NCBI GenBank assembly: GCA_913047625.1
Contig: CAJWUJ010000001.1
Span: 1-64,000 of the forward strand
Direction: 5' to 3'
Length of the DNA: 64,000 bases
Origin: an uncultured Dehalococcoidia bacterium
GTDB taxonomy: Bacteria > Chloroflexota > Dehalococcoidia > Lucifugimonadales > CAJWUJ01
Below are positions 54,632 through 63,148 of this stretch, one piece after another (position 1 is the first letter of the stretch; each line of letters begins with the position of its first letter). The position numbers and the translations under genes are program-made. The notes below the pieces were generated by a model. It was not told the DNA's origin. It worked only from the letters and a program-made list of their open reading frames with translations, and ran no database searches.

Positions 54632-55218
54632 TGATTCTCCTTGATGATGATTGATCCTCTTTCTGCGTCATACATCCCTTTACTTGGAACAGGCCTATGT
54701 TCGCTGTTCATAGATATAATATCGGTATCCCAAAGATGAGAAAAAGTGAGTGCTCGAGGGCAGTGTGCATATGATTCTTCCACTGTGACTAATAATCCTT
54801 GTAAGTAAATGGATTTATCATCTGTTTCATATAGATGAAGAACCATTTTTTGCTCGTCCATATCTTTTTTGGTAACAAATTGAGCAGGTCCATTGACTCG
54901 AACAGTTTCATTTACTCCAGGAATAAAGAAAATCAACCCTACATTTGGGTTTTCGTCCAGATTGTTGTATGACTGGAATAATTTATTTCCAGCTACGTCA
55001 GGAATCAAAATACGGGTATCATCGATGATTTTGACGAAACCGGGGGCTCCTCCTTTGGGGGAAGCATCGCATCGACCGTTAGCGTTTGATGTAGCCATTA
55101 TGAGAAATGGCGTTTTTTCAATGAATTGCTGGACAAAAGGGCTGAGATAAGAGACTACTTTCCCTTTTGCTCTTTCTGATGGTGCTCCGTATTGGCTTGC
55201 AAACTTTTCTGCAGTCAT
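54628..55218 (-). CDS. Pyridoxamine 5'-phosphate oxidase-like flavin protein
   Basis: 196 residues of the PNPOx/FMN-binding split-barrel family. The first strands PFLIMATSNANGRCDASPKGGAPGFVKIIDD are typical FMN-contact segments, followed by NLDENPNVGLIFFIPGVNETVRVNGPAQFVT. The C-terminal YAHCPRALTFSHLWD resembles F420/FMN-dependent members. ATG after AAAGGA. It overlaps the ABM gene by four bases, and the divergent SelW-like gene lies on the other side. Confidence 0.87.
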   Translation of the reverse strand: MTAEKFASQYGAPSERAKGKVVSYLSPFVQQFIEKTPFLIMATSNANGRCDASPKGGAPGFVKIIDDTRILIPDVAGNKLFQSYNNLDENPNVGLIFFIPGVNETVRVNGPAQFVTKKDMDEQKMVLHLYETDDKSIYLQGLLVTVEESYAHCPRALTFSHLWDTDIISMNSEHRPVPSKGMYDAERGSIIIKENQ

Positions 55219-55314
55219 ATTGGTCCTTTAAAATGCTTGCTACAAGGAGTTCTAGTAAAACTATCTTTTTGATTCCAGAAAGTCAACTCAAAGACTCAAG
55301 TCAGCACTCTTTGT

Positions 55315-55320
55315 TATAAT
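55315..55320 (+). promoter_or_regulatory. -10 hexamer before the SelW-like gene
   Basis: TATAAT (55315-55320) lies about 30 bases before the ATG at 55352, with AAGGAG between. The -35 region is weak. It suggests the gene is transcribed from its own promoter. Confidence 0.45.
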
Positions 55321-55351
55321 GACTTTGAAGGTCTATATTAAGGAGTTCTAT

Positions 55352-55612
55352 ATGCTAGGTGACGTTTCTTCACGACCTCTTGTAACTATTGAATATTGCG
55401 TTCCTTGAGACTATGTTCCCCAAGCAGTTGGCTTGGCAGAAAAGATTATGGAGTTATTTTCTTGGGATATTAAGGGAGTGACATTGATTCCGGCAGATGG
55501 AGGTGCATTCGAGGTATCTGTTGGTGGCGTATTAATGTACTCAAAACTTAAACAGGGACAATTTCCTGATCAAAAGCAATTAGTTGATCAGATTCGTGAG
55601 CAATTATTGTAG
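55352..55612 (+). CDS. SelW/Rdx-family selenoprotein (CxxU), TGA read as Sec
   Basis: Missing from the ORF track because of in-frame TGA at 55406-55408. With TGA as selenocysteine the frame gives 86 residues: VTIEYCVPU (Cys16-Val-Pro-Sec19), a helix DYVPQAVGLAEKIMELF, then GVTLIPADGGAFEVSVGGVLMYSKLKQGQFPDQKQLVDQI. This is the SelW-like Rdx fold including the GG-FEV and the Y/WSK...G.FP motifs. The protein is a putative glutathione- or thiol-dependent redox protein. AAGGAG precedes ATG 55352 at six bases. A hairpin with AGTTG loop follows the TGA. Only reading TGA as Sec or Cys makes a sensible product. Confidence 0.93.
55420..55436 (+). promoter_or_regulatory. Bacterial SECIS-like hairpin of the SelW-like gene
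   Basis: CCAAGC (55420-55425) pairs with GCTTGG (55431-55436) around the loop AGTTG. The loop begins 17 bases after the TGA, within the known bacterial range, with G second in the loop and a GUU core like the other selenoprotein gene here. Confidence 0.7.
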
Positions 55613-55669
55613 TGAATCTAGTCCTATTGCCTGGTTTGGTGGCTGGGCTTAATAGAGATAAGGAGAGAA

Positions 55670-57103
55670 ATGACCGCTTTTCCAGAACTTGACAAGTACG
55701 ATGCCACTGGCTTGGCAGAATTAGTGAAAAAACATCAGGTGAAACCGGAAGAATTGGTTGATGAAACAATCGACCGAATAGAGAAACTGAATCCTGTATT
55801 GAACGCAATTAACTTGAAAATGTACGAGCATGCTAAGAATTTGGCAGGTAGCGTTGACATGAGTGCACCTTTTGCGGGAGTACCGTTCCTGTTGAAAGAT
55901 TTTTTGGCAGAATATGCTGGTTTTCCACTTACTTGGTGCAGTAAGTTTGTTGGAAATTTTATTCCTGACGTTGATAGTGAGCTGGTTAAGCGGTATCGTT
56001 CTGCCGGGTTTATTACTGTAGCTAAAACTATTGCTCCGGAATTTGCTATTGGTGCTAGTACTGAGCCTGTTTTATTTGGCCCAGTCCATAATCCGTGGAA
56101 TCTGGACAGAACTAGCGGTGGTTCTAGCGGTGGATCAGCTGCAGCTATAGCCTCAGGAATTGTTCCGGTTGCTCATGGTAATGATTGGGGAGGATCAATT
56201 CGTATTCCTGCCTCAGCGTGCGGTCTTTTTGGCATGAAACCGACTCGTGGAAGAAATCCTTTAGGTCCTTATTTTGGTGATATCAATAATGGTTTAGTAG
56301 CTGAACACGTACTTACTAGATCTGTTCGTGATAGTGCAGGTGTTTTAGATGCAACGTCAGGTTCGGATATAGGAGATCCTTATCCTTGCCCTGTGTCCGT
56401 TGATTCATTCGAAGCAGAGTCCCGTCGGCAACCTGATCGATTGAGAATCGGATTTTCTGTAGAATCCCCTTTAGGAACAACTGTTCATAAAGATTGTATT
56501 ACGGCGGTAAAGAATGCGATGGATCTTTGCGAAGATCTTGGACATATAGTTGAAGAAGCAAGCCCATCTTTTGATGGAGAGATGCTTTGGTCTAACTATA
56601 CAAATATGTGTGCAGCTGGCGTATCATGGGCAGCAGATACTTGGAGTAAAAGACTGAATAAATCCCTAAATAAAGACGAATTCGAACCGTTTATTTGGGA
56701 TTTAATTCAAAGAGGCCACACTATTACTGCACCAGAGTACTTAATGTACAATCAAACCTTGCAGAGTATTTACCGAGAAATGGCTGCATTTTATGAGACA
56801 TATGATGTGTGGGTGACAAGCACTCTGGGAGAACCTCCTATTGTATTAGGAAGCCTTGCCTACGATGGATCAGGACCAATTGCTCAAAGACGAAAACAAG
56901 CTACTTTTTCTCCTTATACCTACATATCTAATGTGACTGGTCAACCTTCAATGACTGTTCCTTTGCACTGGAACTCGGAGGATCTTCCTATTGGTGTTCA
57001 TTTCACATCTGGATATGGAAATGAAGGATTGCTCTTTCGGCTTGCTCATCAACTAGAGCTAGCTGCACCTTGGTGGGATCGCAGGCCGCCAGTTTATGCT
57101 TGA
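55670..57103 (+). CDS. Amidase signature family amidase
   Basis: 477 residues. The Ser-cisSer-Lys triad is visible: Lys in [12 protein letters not shown], cis-Ser in [17 protein letters not shown] and nucleophile Ser in [25 protein letters not shown]. It hydrolyses amides of carboxylic acids; the substrate is not evident. It lacks the features of GatA of the transamidosome (no gatB/gatC neighbours). ATG after AAGGAG. Confidence 0.93.
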   Translation: MTAFPELDKYDATGLAELVKKHQVKPEELVDETIDRIEKLNPVLNAINLKMYEHAKNLAGSVDMSAPFAGVPFLLKDFLAEYAGFPLTWCSKFVGNFIPDVDSELVKRYRSAGFITVAKTIAPEFAIGASTEPVLFGPVHNPWNLDRTSGGSSGGSAAAIASGIVPVAHGNDWGGSIRIPASACGLFGMKPTRGRNPLGPYFGDINNGLVAEHVLTRSVRDSAGVLDATSGSDIGDPYPCPVSVDSFEAESRRQPDRLRIGFSVESPLGTTVHKDCITAVKNAMDLCEDLGHIVEEASPSFDGEMLWSNYTNMCAAGVSWAADTWSKRLNKSLNKDEFEPFIWDLIQRGHTITAPEYLMYNQTLQSIYREMAAFYETYDVWVTSTLGEPPIVLGSLAYDGSGPIAQRRKQATFSPYTYISNVTGQPSMTVPLHWNSEDLPIGVHFTSGYGNEGLLFRLAHQLELAAPWWDRRPPVYA

Positions 57104-57172
57104 TAGCTTCAGTAATCGAGTGTATATGCCTTATTACCGATTACATATTAAAGTTGCTGAGAGGAGTAGACC

Positions 57173-57460
57173 ATGTATGTCGTAATTTCACACCATTACG
57201 TTATTGCAGAGCAGCTAGAAGTAGGCCAACAAGCTTTGACTGAAATGTATGAAGCCATGAAAAACTATGAGGGTTTTATCAACCGCCATAATTTAACAGC
57301 AGATGATAATTCTCTACATATTACCTCTGTAACCTATTGGCAAAATAAGATACATGCACAAGCTTGGGACAATGGTCCGGACAGAGCTAGGATTCGAGGT
57401 TATTCTTCCGAATGTTGGACAGAACCACCTTATCGGACAGGGTTTACCCAGTTTGAATGA
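57173..57460 (+). CDS. ABM domain protein
   Basis: 95 residues, related to the ABM protein at 54338-54631: YVVISHHYVIAEQLEVGQQ at the N terminus and a YEGFINRHNLTADDNSLHITSVTYW core. A short Ser/Trp/Pro C-terminal tail is shared in both (WTEPPYRTGF / WAKPPEQEF). ATG after GGAGTAG. It lies between the amidase and the ABC transporter genes; role unknown. Confidence 0.78.
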   Translation: MYVVISHHYVIAEQLEVGQQALTEMYEAMKNYEGFINRHNLTADDNSLHITSVTYWQNKIHAQAWDNGPDRARIRGYSSECWTEPPYRTGFTQFE

Positions 57461-57485
57461 GATAAGGACTCACAGTAAAAGTGAT

Positions 57486-58406
57486 ATGACGGATTTTGCT
57501 ATTCGGGTGAAGGGGCTTTCTAAGTCCTACGGACAACAAACAGTTGTGAACGATATTACTTTTGACGTTCGGCGGGGTGAGGTGTTTGCACTATTAGGAC
57601 CTAATGGAGCCGGGAAAACGACCACCGTTGAAATTCTAGAGGGACATAGGAAACGTGATAAAGGAAATGTTGAAGTCCTTGGATACGATCCAATTAATGC
57701 TGAGAAGCAGTTTAGAGAGCAAATAGGGATCGTTCTTCAAGGTACAGGGGTAGAGCCACAACTGAAAGTTGGTGAAACCGTTGAAATGTTCAGAGGCTAC
57801 TATCCTGATCCATTTCCGCTTGAAGAGGTTTTGGATGTAGTAGGACTTACATCGGAAAGAAACAAGTTAGTAAGGCAGCTATCGGGTGGTCAGCAACGTC
57901 GTTTGGATGTCGGTGTTGCATTGGCAGGAAATCCCCAATTGTTGTTTTTGGATGAACCTACAACCGGCTTTGATCCTTCGGCTAGACGGGATGCTTGGGA
58001 TATGATATCCAACCTTAGGTTAATGGGGAGAACAGTGGTTTTGACCACTCACTACATGGATGAAGCTGAACATTTAGCTGATCACATTGCCCTTATGTCT
58101 AAAGGTTCTATTCTCTCATATGGTACCGTTGCAGAAATTATTGCGAGACAATCAGGGACTGTATTAGGTTTTAAGCTGGAAGATGCAAAAACGGTATTGC
58201 CGAAAAACTTCTCGGATGCAGCCACTATAAAGGGCAATAAAGTCACTATGAGAACAAATGCTCCAATTCCGCTTCTGTATAACCTCACCTCTTGGGCTTT
58301 AGACAATGACCAGAACCTTGACGATTTACGTGTGGAAAAGCCTACTTTGGAAGATGTATATCTTGATATTGTCAGGTCATCCACTGAGAAGGATGCAAAA
58401 TTGTGA
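57486..58406 (+). CDS. ABC transporter ATP-binding protein (DrrA/CcmA-like)
   Basis: 306 residues. Walker A GPNGAGKTTTVEILEG, Q-loop IVLQGTGVEP, ABC signature RQLSGGQQRRLDVGVAL, Walker B LLFLDEPTTGFDP and H-loop VLTTHYMDEAEHLA. The C-terminal ~70 residues are the usual DrrA-type domain. The ORF track begins at an internal codon of the ABM gene (57354); the ATG at 57486 gives the family start, although its ribosome-binding site is weak. It overlaps the permease by four bases (GTGA), so it is one transporter operon. Confidence 0.92.
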   Translation: MTDFAIRVKGLSKSYGQQTVVNDITFDVRRGEVFALLGPNGAGKTTTVEILEGHRKRDKGNVEVLGYDPINAEKQFREQIGIVLQGTGVEPQLKVGETVEMFRGYYPDPFPLEEVLDVVGLTSERNKLVRQLSGGQQRRLDVGVALAGNPQLLFLDEPTTGFDPSARRDAWDMISNLRLMGRTVVLTTHYMDEAEHLADHIALMSKGSILSYGTVAEIIARQSGTVLGFKLEDAKTVLPKNFSDAATIKGNKVTMRTNAPIPLLYNLTSWALDNDQNLDDLRVEKPTLEDVYLDIVRSSTEKDAKL

Positions 58407-59176
58407 GTACTGTTCGGCTTACGATAAGACAGATCAAGTATGAGAACAAGGCTTTTTGGAGAAATCCAGCTGCTGTCTTTTTTACGTTTATTTTCCCGCT
58501 GGTTTTTCTTGTGATCTTTAATGTATTGTTTGGAAGTGATCCATTGGAGTTGCCCGAAGGCGTTACTCACCTATCCACTTTTTACGTTCCTGGCATAGCT
58601 GCATTGTCGGTGGTGAGTGCCTCTTATACGAATGTAGCTATGAGGATATCATTTTCGCGAGACCAAGGGGTTCTTAAAAGAATTAAAGGATCACCGCTTC
58701 CTAGTGTGTCATTTGTAATCGCGCGTATAGTACATTCTACAGGTATATCGATGCTATTGGTCTTGATTGTGGTGAGCGCAGGGATTTTAGTTTATAACGT
58801 AGATCCTCCAACTAACACTATACCTGCACTGATTGTTACCTTACTAGTTGGATCTGCGGCTTTTAGTGCCTTAGGATTTGCTATAACGGTTATTGTTCCT
58901 AATGTAGATGCCGCACCTGCTGTTGTGAATGCCTCTATCTTGCCCGTTTTATTTATTTCTGATGTTTTTATTCCTATGCAGAGCGCTCCTTCTTGGCTCA
59001 CTATATTCGCGCAGATTTTCCCGGTCTATCATTTCTCCGCTGCGTTACAAGCTGGGTTTAATCCCTTTGAAACTGGACTAGGATTTGAGCTAGATCATTT
59101 ATTAGTAATGGGTATCTGGCTACTCGTAGGAATAATTGTGACGGTGAGGTTCTTTTCGTGGGAACCTCGTAGGTAG
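58403..59176 (+). CDS. ABC-2 type transporter permease
   Basis: 257 residues with about six membrane segments, of the DrrB/ABC-2 family: an N-terminal FWRNPAAVFFTFIFPLVFLVIFNVLFG segment, the FYVPGIAALSVVSASYTN loop, RDQGVLKRIKGSPLP and the PVYHFSAALQAGFNP signature near the C terminus. It starts at GTG overlapping the ATPase stop. With the ATPase it forms an exporter for drugs, lipids or polymers; substrate unknown. Confidence 0.9.
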   Translation: MSTVRLTIRQIKYENKAFWRNPAAVFFTFIFPLVFLVIFNVLFGSDPLELPEGVTHLSTFYVPGIAALSVVSASYTNVAMRISFSRDQGVLKRIKGSPLPSVSFVIARIVHSTGISMLLVLIVVSAGILVYNVDPPTNTIPALIVTLLVGSAAFSALGFAITVIVPNVDAAPAVVNASILPVLFISDVFIPMQSAPSWLTIFAQIFPVYHFSAALQAGFNPFETGLGFELDHLLVMGIWLLVGIIVTVRFFSWEPRR

Positions 59177-59214
59177 ATAAATACAGCCCTAGGACCTATG
59201 GAACCTGAATTAGA

Positions 59215-61806
59215 TTATTGTGATGTAAGCCAATCCTCTAGCGCTTTATCGTTGTATTTGATCCATGCTATGTTCAGATCAATGCGTTCCAGTACCTGTT
59301 GAATAGTTCTGGTAGCAGAAGGTACCGGATTTTTTTGAAAGAAGGATTCCACATCATCTTTATCATCTTTGGTTGTAAATCTTCCAGCGATCGACACTAG
59401 ATTCATCATGGCAAATCCACCTTGCCCATATCGTCTGTCAAGCTCTTGCCAGTTTTCTTTCATGAACTGCCAGGTTAAATCTAGACCTTTCTGGGGATTT
59501 CCTGATGTTTGTGCTATCAAGGCAACCGTGTCTTGTGATCTCACTTCATCAGACAATGATAAATTGAGTGTTTGTTGTATTGACTCGATCTGAGGGAAAC
59601 GGGTCAATGAATAATAGAGCCGTAGCCGTTCTTCTTGAAAGACTTGCTTCTGGGCCATTGCATGCATAGTGTCATAGGTGGCACTGTCTCCGTTTCTCGC
59701 AGCAAGTGTGTATACACACCCTTTGATTTCTGGAGCTAGGCTATCTGGGTTATTTACTGCACTATTGAACCGTTCTGACGCTTCGTTTAATACTGACTTG
59801 TTGCCAAAAGCTCCACTCGAATCTAGTACAGTACTTCGCAGCATAGACTGGAGATGGCTTTCTTCTGGTACTGGATCCCATCCCAAGTTTTCAGCGATAG
59901 TGGAGACTAAATTCCTACATAGTGTCTTATATTCCTCTATATACGGTTTGTAAGCTATAAGGGACTGAATGGATCTTAGGCTGCCAAGTATGTCAGCCCA
60001 GACCCCGTAGTCTGACTCATTCTGGAAGGCTTGTGTCAGCTCTAGAAAATACTTAATAGGGAGCATTCGGGCTCGCGATAAGGCATATGCGTCTGTTACT
60101 AGTCCTAACCGATCTACAGAAGGAAGCTCTTTTGACTGTATTTGTTCTTTGAATCTCAATAAATCATCAGGAGTATAAGCTGTTCTGTAAAAGCCTGTAT
60201 GATTACGATTGAGTTTCACCCAAGTTGTTGGATTCTTATCATCTGAATTCGGTATTACCAGTGATGCAGTACGTGTGTCCATGATCGTTGAGTGATCTTC
60301 ATTGGTGTTGGTTACATACGTTACGGGTATTTCCCATAACGTTTGGTCATTTTGGGAACCGGAAAAAAGAAATCTATGTTGCTTGAGCAGAATGTCCTGC
60401 TGTTTATCCGTACAAGATAGTGATAGGTCTACTACAGGATAGCCTGACTGTTTAATCCAACTGTTCATCATTGAAACTATCGGTTTTCCGGATGCTTGCT
60501 CCATTGCAGTCCAGAGATCAACTCCTTTTGCGTTGGAATATGTGTGATCACTGAGATAGTCATACAGCCCTTTTTGGAACATTTCTGCTCCAATGAACTG
60601 TTCTAACATACGGATAATGGACGCACCCTTGCTGTAACTGATTGCATCAAACAACTGATTAATTTCTGTAGGATCCTTTACTTCCTGCTCTATTGGATGT
60701 GAATTTTCAAGTCCATCCAGTCCCATGCCTGCATTAACATCCATTACGATGAATTGGGTCCACATTTCCCATTCAGGGTAGAGATGATCCATTGCCTTGA
60801 TTGCCATCCATGAAGCGAAGCTTTCATTTAGCCATAAATCGTTCCACCATTCCATGGTAACGAGGTCCCCAAACCACATATGGGCCATTTCATGAGCAAC
60901 AATTTCAGTTATACGTTGTTTTGTGGCAGGTGATGACTTATCTTTATCGAAGAGCAAGGCTACTTCCCTATAGGTGATAGCCCCCCAGTTTTCCATTGCA
61001 CCTGCTGCAAAATCAGGGATGGCGAGGTGATCTAGTTTCTCTAGAGGGTAGGGTATTTGGAAGTAGTCGTTGAAATAATCCAGTAATTTCTTGGAAACGT
61101 CCAAAGCAAATTGTCCCTGTGCTATTTTCCCTCGTGTGGCAAAAACACGGATTAAAGTTCCGTCTTTTGTTTTTGTTTCGATGGATTCTAGGTCTCCTAC
61201 AATAAACGCTAGAAGATAGGTGGACATTTTGGGAGTAATTTTGAAAGTCAGGCTTTTTAAGTCATCGGTTATGTGTTCTTCTTGATCAACCAACGTATTT
61301 GAAACGGCCGTGAGAACAGATGGGATGATTAATGTCACTCCAAAGGTCGCTTTGATACTAGGTTCATCCCAGCAGGGAAACGCTCGACGGGCATCAGTAG
61401 GTTCAAATTGAGTCGCCGCCATGAACATCTCCTGACTCTGTTCATTTAAATAACTACTTCGGTAAAACCCATGAAGTCGGTCGTTTAGAATGCCTGTACA
61501 TTCTATATGGAGAATCGCTGAACCACTGGGTATCGTTTGATTAAATACAAAAGAGACAGTTTCCCGTGCTGAATCGTAGGTGATTTCTGTAGTGGTAAGG
61601 GACACACTTTCTTGAGTTTCTATCTTCGCTGATTGGATATCTAATTCAATAGCGTTTAATGTAAGTGTTTTGGTTGGAGTAAGAACAGTTATGTTGATAG
61701 ATTCCTTCACATGGAAAGTTGCTTGTTCCATATCAGGCGTGATTATTAGATTGTATTGTGTTGGGAACGCGTTTTCAGGTAATTGGAAAAATATAGGTTT
61801 AGTCAT
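59215..61806 (-). CDS. M1-family aminopeptidase
   Basis: 863 residues, full length for the puromycin-sensitive/APN-like M1 zinc aminopeptidases. The exopeptidase motif GAMENWGAITYRE and the zinc motif HEMAHMWFGDLVTMEWWNDLWLNESFA (HExxH plus Glu 18 residues on) are intact. The C-terminal ERAP1-like helical domain follows to the end. No signal peptide, so it is cytosolic and releases N-terminal amino acids from peptides. Start ATG 61806, with only a weak GAGAG before it. Confidence 0.96.
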   Translation of the reverse strand: MTKPIFFQLPENAFPTQYNLIITPDMEQATFHVKESINITVLTPTKTLTLNAIELDIQSAKIETQESVSLTTTEITYDSARETVSFVFNQTIPSGSAILHIECTGILNDRLHGFYRSSYLNEQSQEMFMAATQFEPTDARRAFPCWDEPSIKATFGVTLIIPSVLTAVSNTLVDQEEHITDDLKSLTFKITPKMSTYLLAFIVGDLESIETKTKDGTLIRVFATRGKIAQGQFALDVSKKLLDYFNDYFQIPYPLEKLDHLAIPDFAAGAMENWGAITYREVALLFDKDKSSPATKQRITEIVAHEMAHMWFGDLVTMEWWNDLWLNESFASWMAIKAMDHLYPEWEMWTQFIVMDVNAGMGLDGLENSHPIEQEVKDPTEINQLFDAISYSKGASIIRMLEQFIGAEMFQKGLYDYLSDHTYSNAKGVDLWTAMEQASGKPIVSMMNSWIKQSGYPVVDLSLSCTDKQQDILLKQHRFLFSGSQNDQTLWEIPVTYVTNTNEDHSTIMDTRTASLVIPNSDDKNPTTWVKLNRNHTGFYRTAYTPDDLLRFKEQIQSKELPSVDRLGLVTDAYALSRARMLPIKYFLELTQAFQNESDYGVWADILGSLRSIQSLIAYKPYIEEYKTLCRNLVSTIAENLGWDPVPEESHLQSMLRSTVLDSSGAFGNKSVLNEASERFNSAVNNPDSLAPEIKGCVYTLAARNGDSATYDTMHAMAQKQVFQEERLRLYYSLTRFPQIESIQQTLNLSLSDEVRSQDTVALIAQTSGNPQKGLDLTWQFMKENWQELDRRYGQGGFAMMNLVSIAGRFTTKDDKDDVESFFQKNPVPSATRTIQQVLERIDLNIAWIKYNDKALEDWLTSQ

Positions 61807-61969
61807 ATGCTCTCGGCTAACTCCTGTTCTGTGTTTTCAAAAACTCTTCTCTTTAGTATCAGTAGTTGAATTGGTTTTATAGTGGTCTGTACTCACACTG
61901 TTCATCCTACGAAATTTTTACTAAAATGAACAGCGGTTACTACACAATTTTCCGCTAAAGAGGTGTCGT

Positions 61970-63100
61970 ATGGCAAAGAACGGTTACAAGATGATTGATG
62001 CAGAACTCCATGTGATGGAGCCTGTTGATCTATGGGACAACTATATAGCTGACGAATTCAAGGACCGAGCTCCTCGGCGTATGGCTGAAGGGCATTGGGA
62101 TATTAGGACTTTAGTGGAGGGCGAGATGATGGCTTATGTCCCCAGTATTGATCCCCACTATAACCGAGGTAGTTCTGTGGAAGATAAGGTGTTGTGGAAT
62201 CGCTATAAAGAAGATATTGAGCGAAACTTTGACCCCCAGTCAGTGGTGCTTGCGATGAAGAAAGAAGGACTTGATCTTGCTGTCCTCTTTCCCACTTCAG
62301 GAATGTATGTGACAGCCATGAATGGGATGGATCCCAGGTTTGCTGCAGCAACATGCGTTGCATATAACAACTGGCTGTATGATTACATGCAGGCTGGTGA
62401 TCCCACTATTACATTCGGTGCAGGAATTGTTTCACCCCATGACGTGGAAAGTGCTGTAATTGAAACCCGTCGTTGTGCTACAGAGCTTGGGTTTAAAGCT
62501 ATTATGCTCCGACCAAATATGTACAATAACACGCCATGGCACAACAAATATTACGATCCTCTATGGAAGGAATGTGAAGATCTGGGTATAGCGGCTACAT
62601 TCCATGAAACCACAGGAGCTCGTCTACCTGCAGCTGGGGCTGACCGTTTTCCGGATCAGTTGGGTATAGCTCATATTGCTACCCACTCAGTGGAACAGAT
62701 GATGGCATGCCTGGATATTATAATGGGTGGTGTAATGGAGCGGTTCCCTTCGCTACAGTTCGGTTTCTTAGAAGGGCAATGCGGGTGGCTTCCGTTCTGG
62801 CTTGGCCGGATGGATGAGCACTACGAATGGCGTGAACCGTACGGTGAAATGGACCATTTAAAGATGGATCCCAGTGAATATTTCCGGAGACAGGGTTATG
62901 CGGCGGTTGAAGCTGATGAGGAGTTTGTGAGTCATGTAGTGGATGCTTTTGGTGACGACAAACTTGTGACTACTACAGACTATCCTCATGGTGATTCGAA
63001 GTATCCCCATGCAACAGACACTTTCTTGGGGTTGTCGATGCCTGATGCAAGTAAAAGGAAAATTCTTTGGGATAATCCCGTTAGGCTTTATAGTTTGTAG
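61970..63100 (+). CDS. Amidohydro_2 family metal-dependent hydrolase (paralogue 2)
   Basis: 376 residues, highly similar along its whole length to the proteins at 2830-3981 and 63149-64000. The N-terminal DAELHVMEPVDLW motif, LAVLFPTSGMYVTA, GIVSPHDVESAVIETRR, FHETTG, HIATHSVEQMM and TTDYPHGDSKYPHAT are conserved. The last holds the Asp/His pair. ATG after AGAGGTG. It lies 48 bases before the third paralogue, suggesting tandem duplication and cotranscription. Confidence 0.9.
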   Translation: MAKNGYKMIDAELHVMEPVDLWDNYIADEFKDRAPRRMAEGHWDIRTLVEGEMMAYVPSIDPHYNRGSSVEDKVLWNRYKEDIERNFDPQSVVLAMKKEGLDLAVLFPTSGMYVTAMNGMDPRFAAATCVAYNNWLYDYMQAGDPTITFGAGIVSPHDVESAVIETRRCATELGFKAIMLRPNMYNNTPWHNKYYDPLWKECEDLGIAATFHETTGARLPAAGADRFPDQLGIAHIATHSVEQMMACLDIIMGGVMERFPSLQFGFLEGQCGWLPFWLGRMDEHYEWREPYGEMDHLKMDPSEYFRRQGYAAVEADEEFVSHVVDAFGDDKLVTTTDYPHGDSKYPHATDTFLGLSMPDASKRKILWDNPVRLYSL

Positions 63101-63148
63101 TTCCTAGTATATGGAAGTTGAAAACGTTTATACAGTGAGGAGTAGTTA

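Noticed and set aside
57354-57485. ORF-track N-terminal extension of the ABC ATPase
   Set aside because: It overlaps the ABM gene out of frame and carries no ATPase homology; the real start is ATG 57486.
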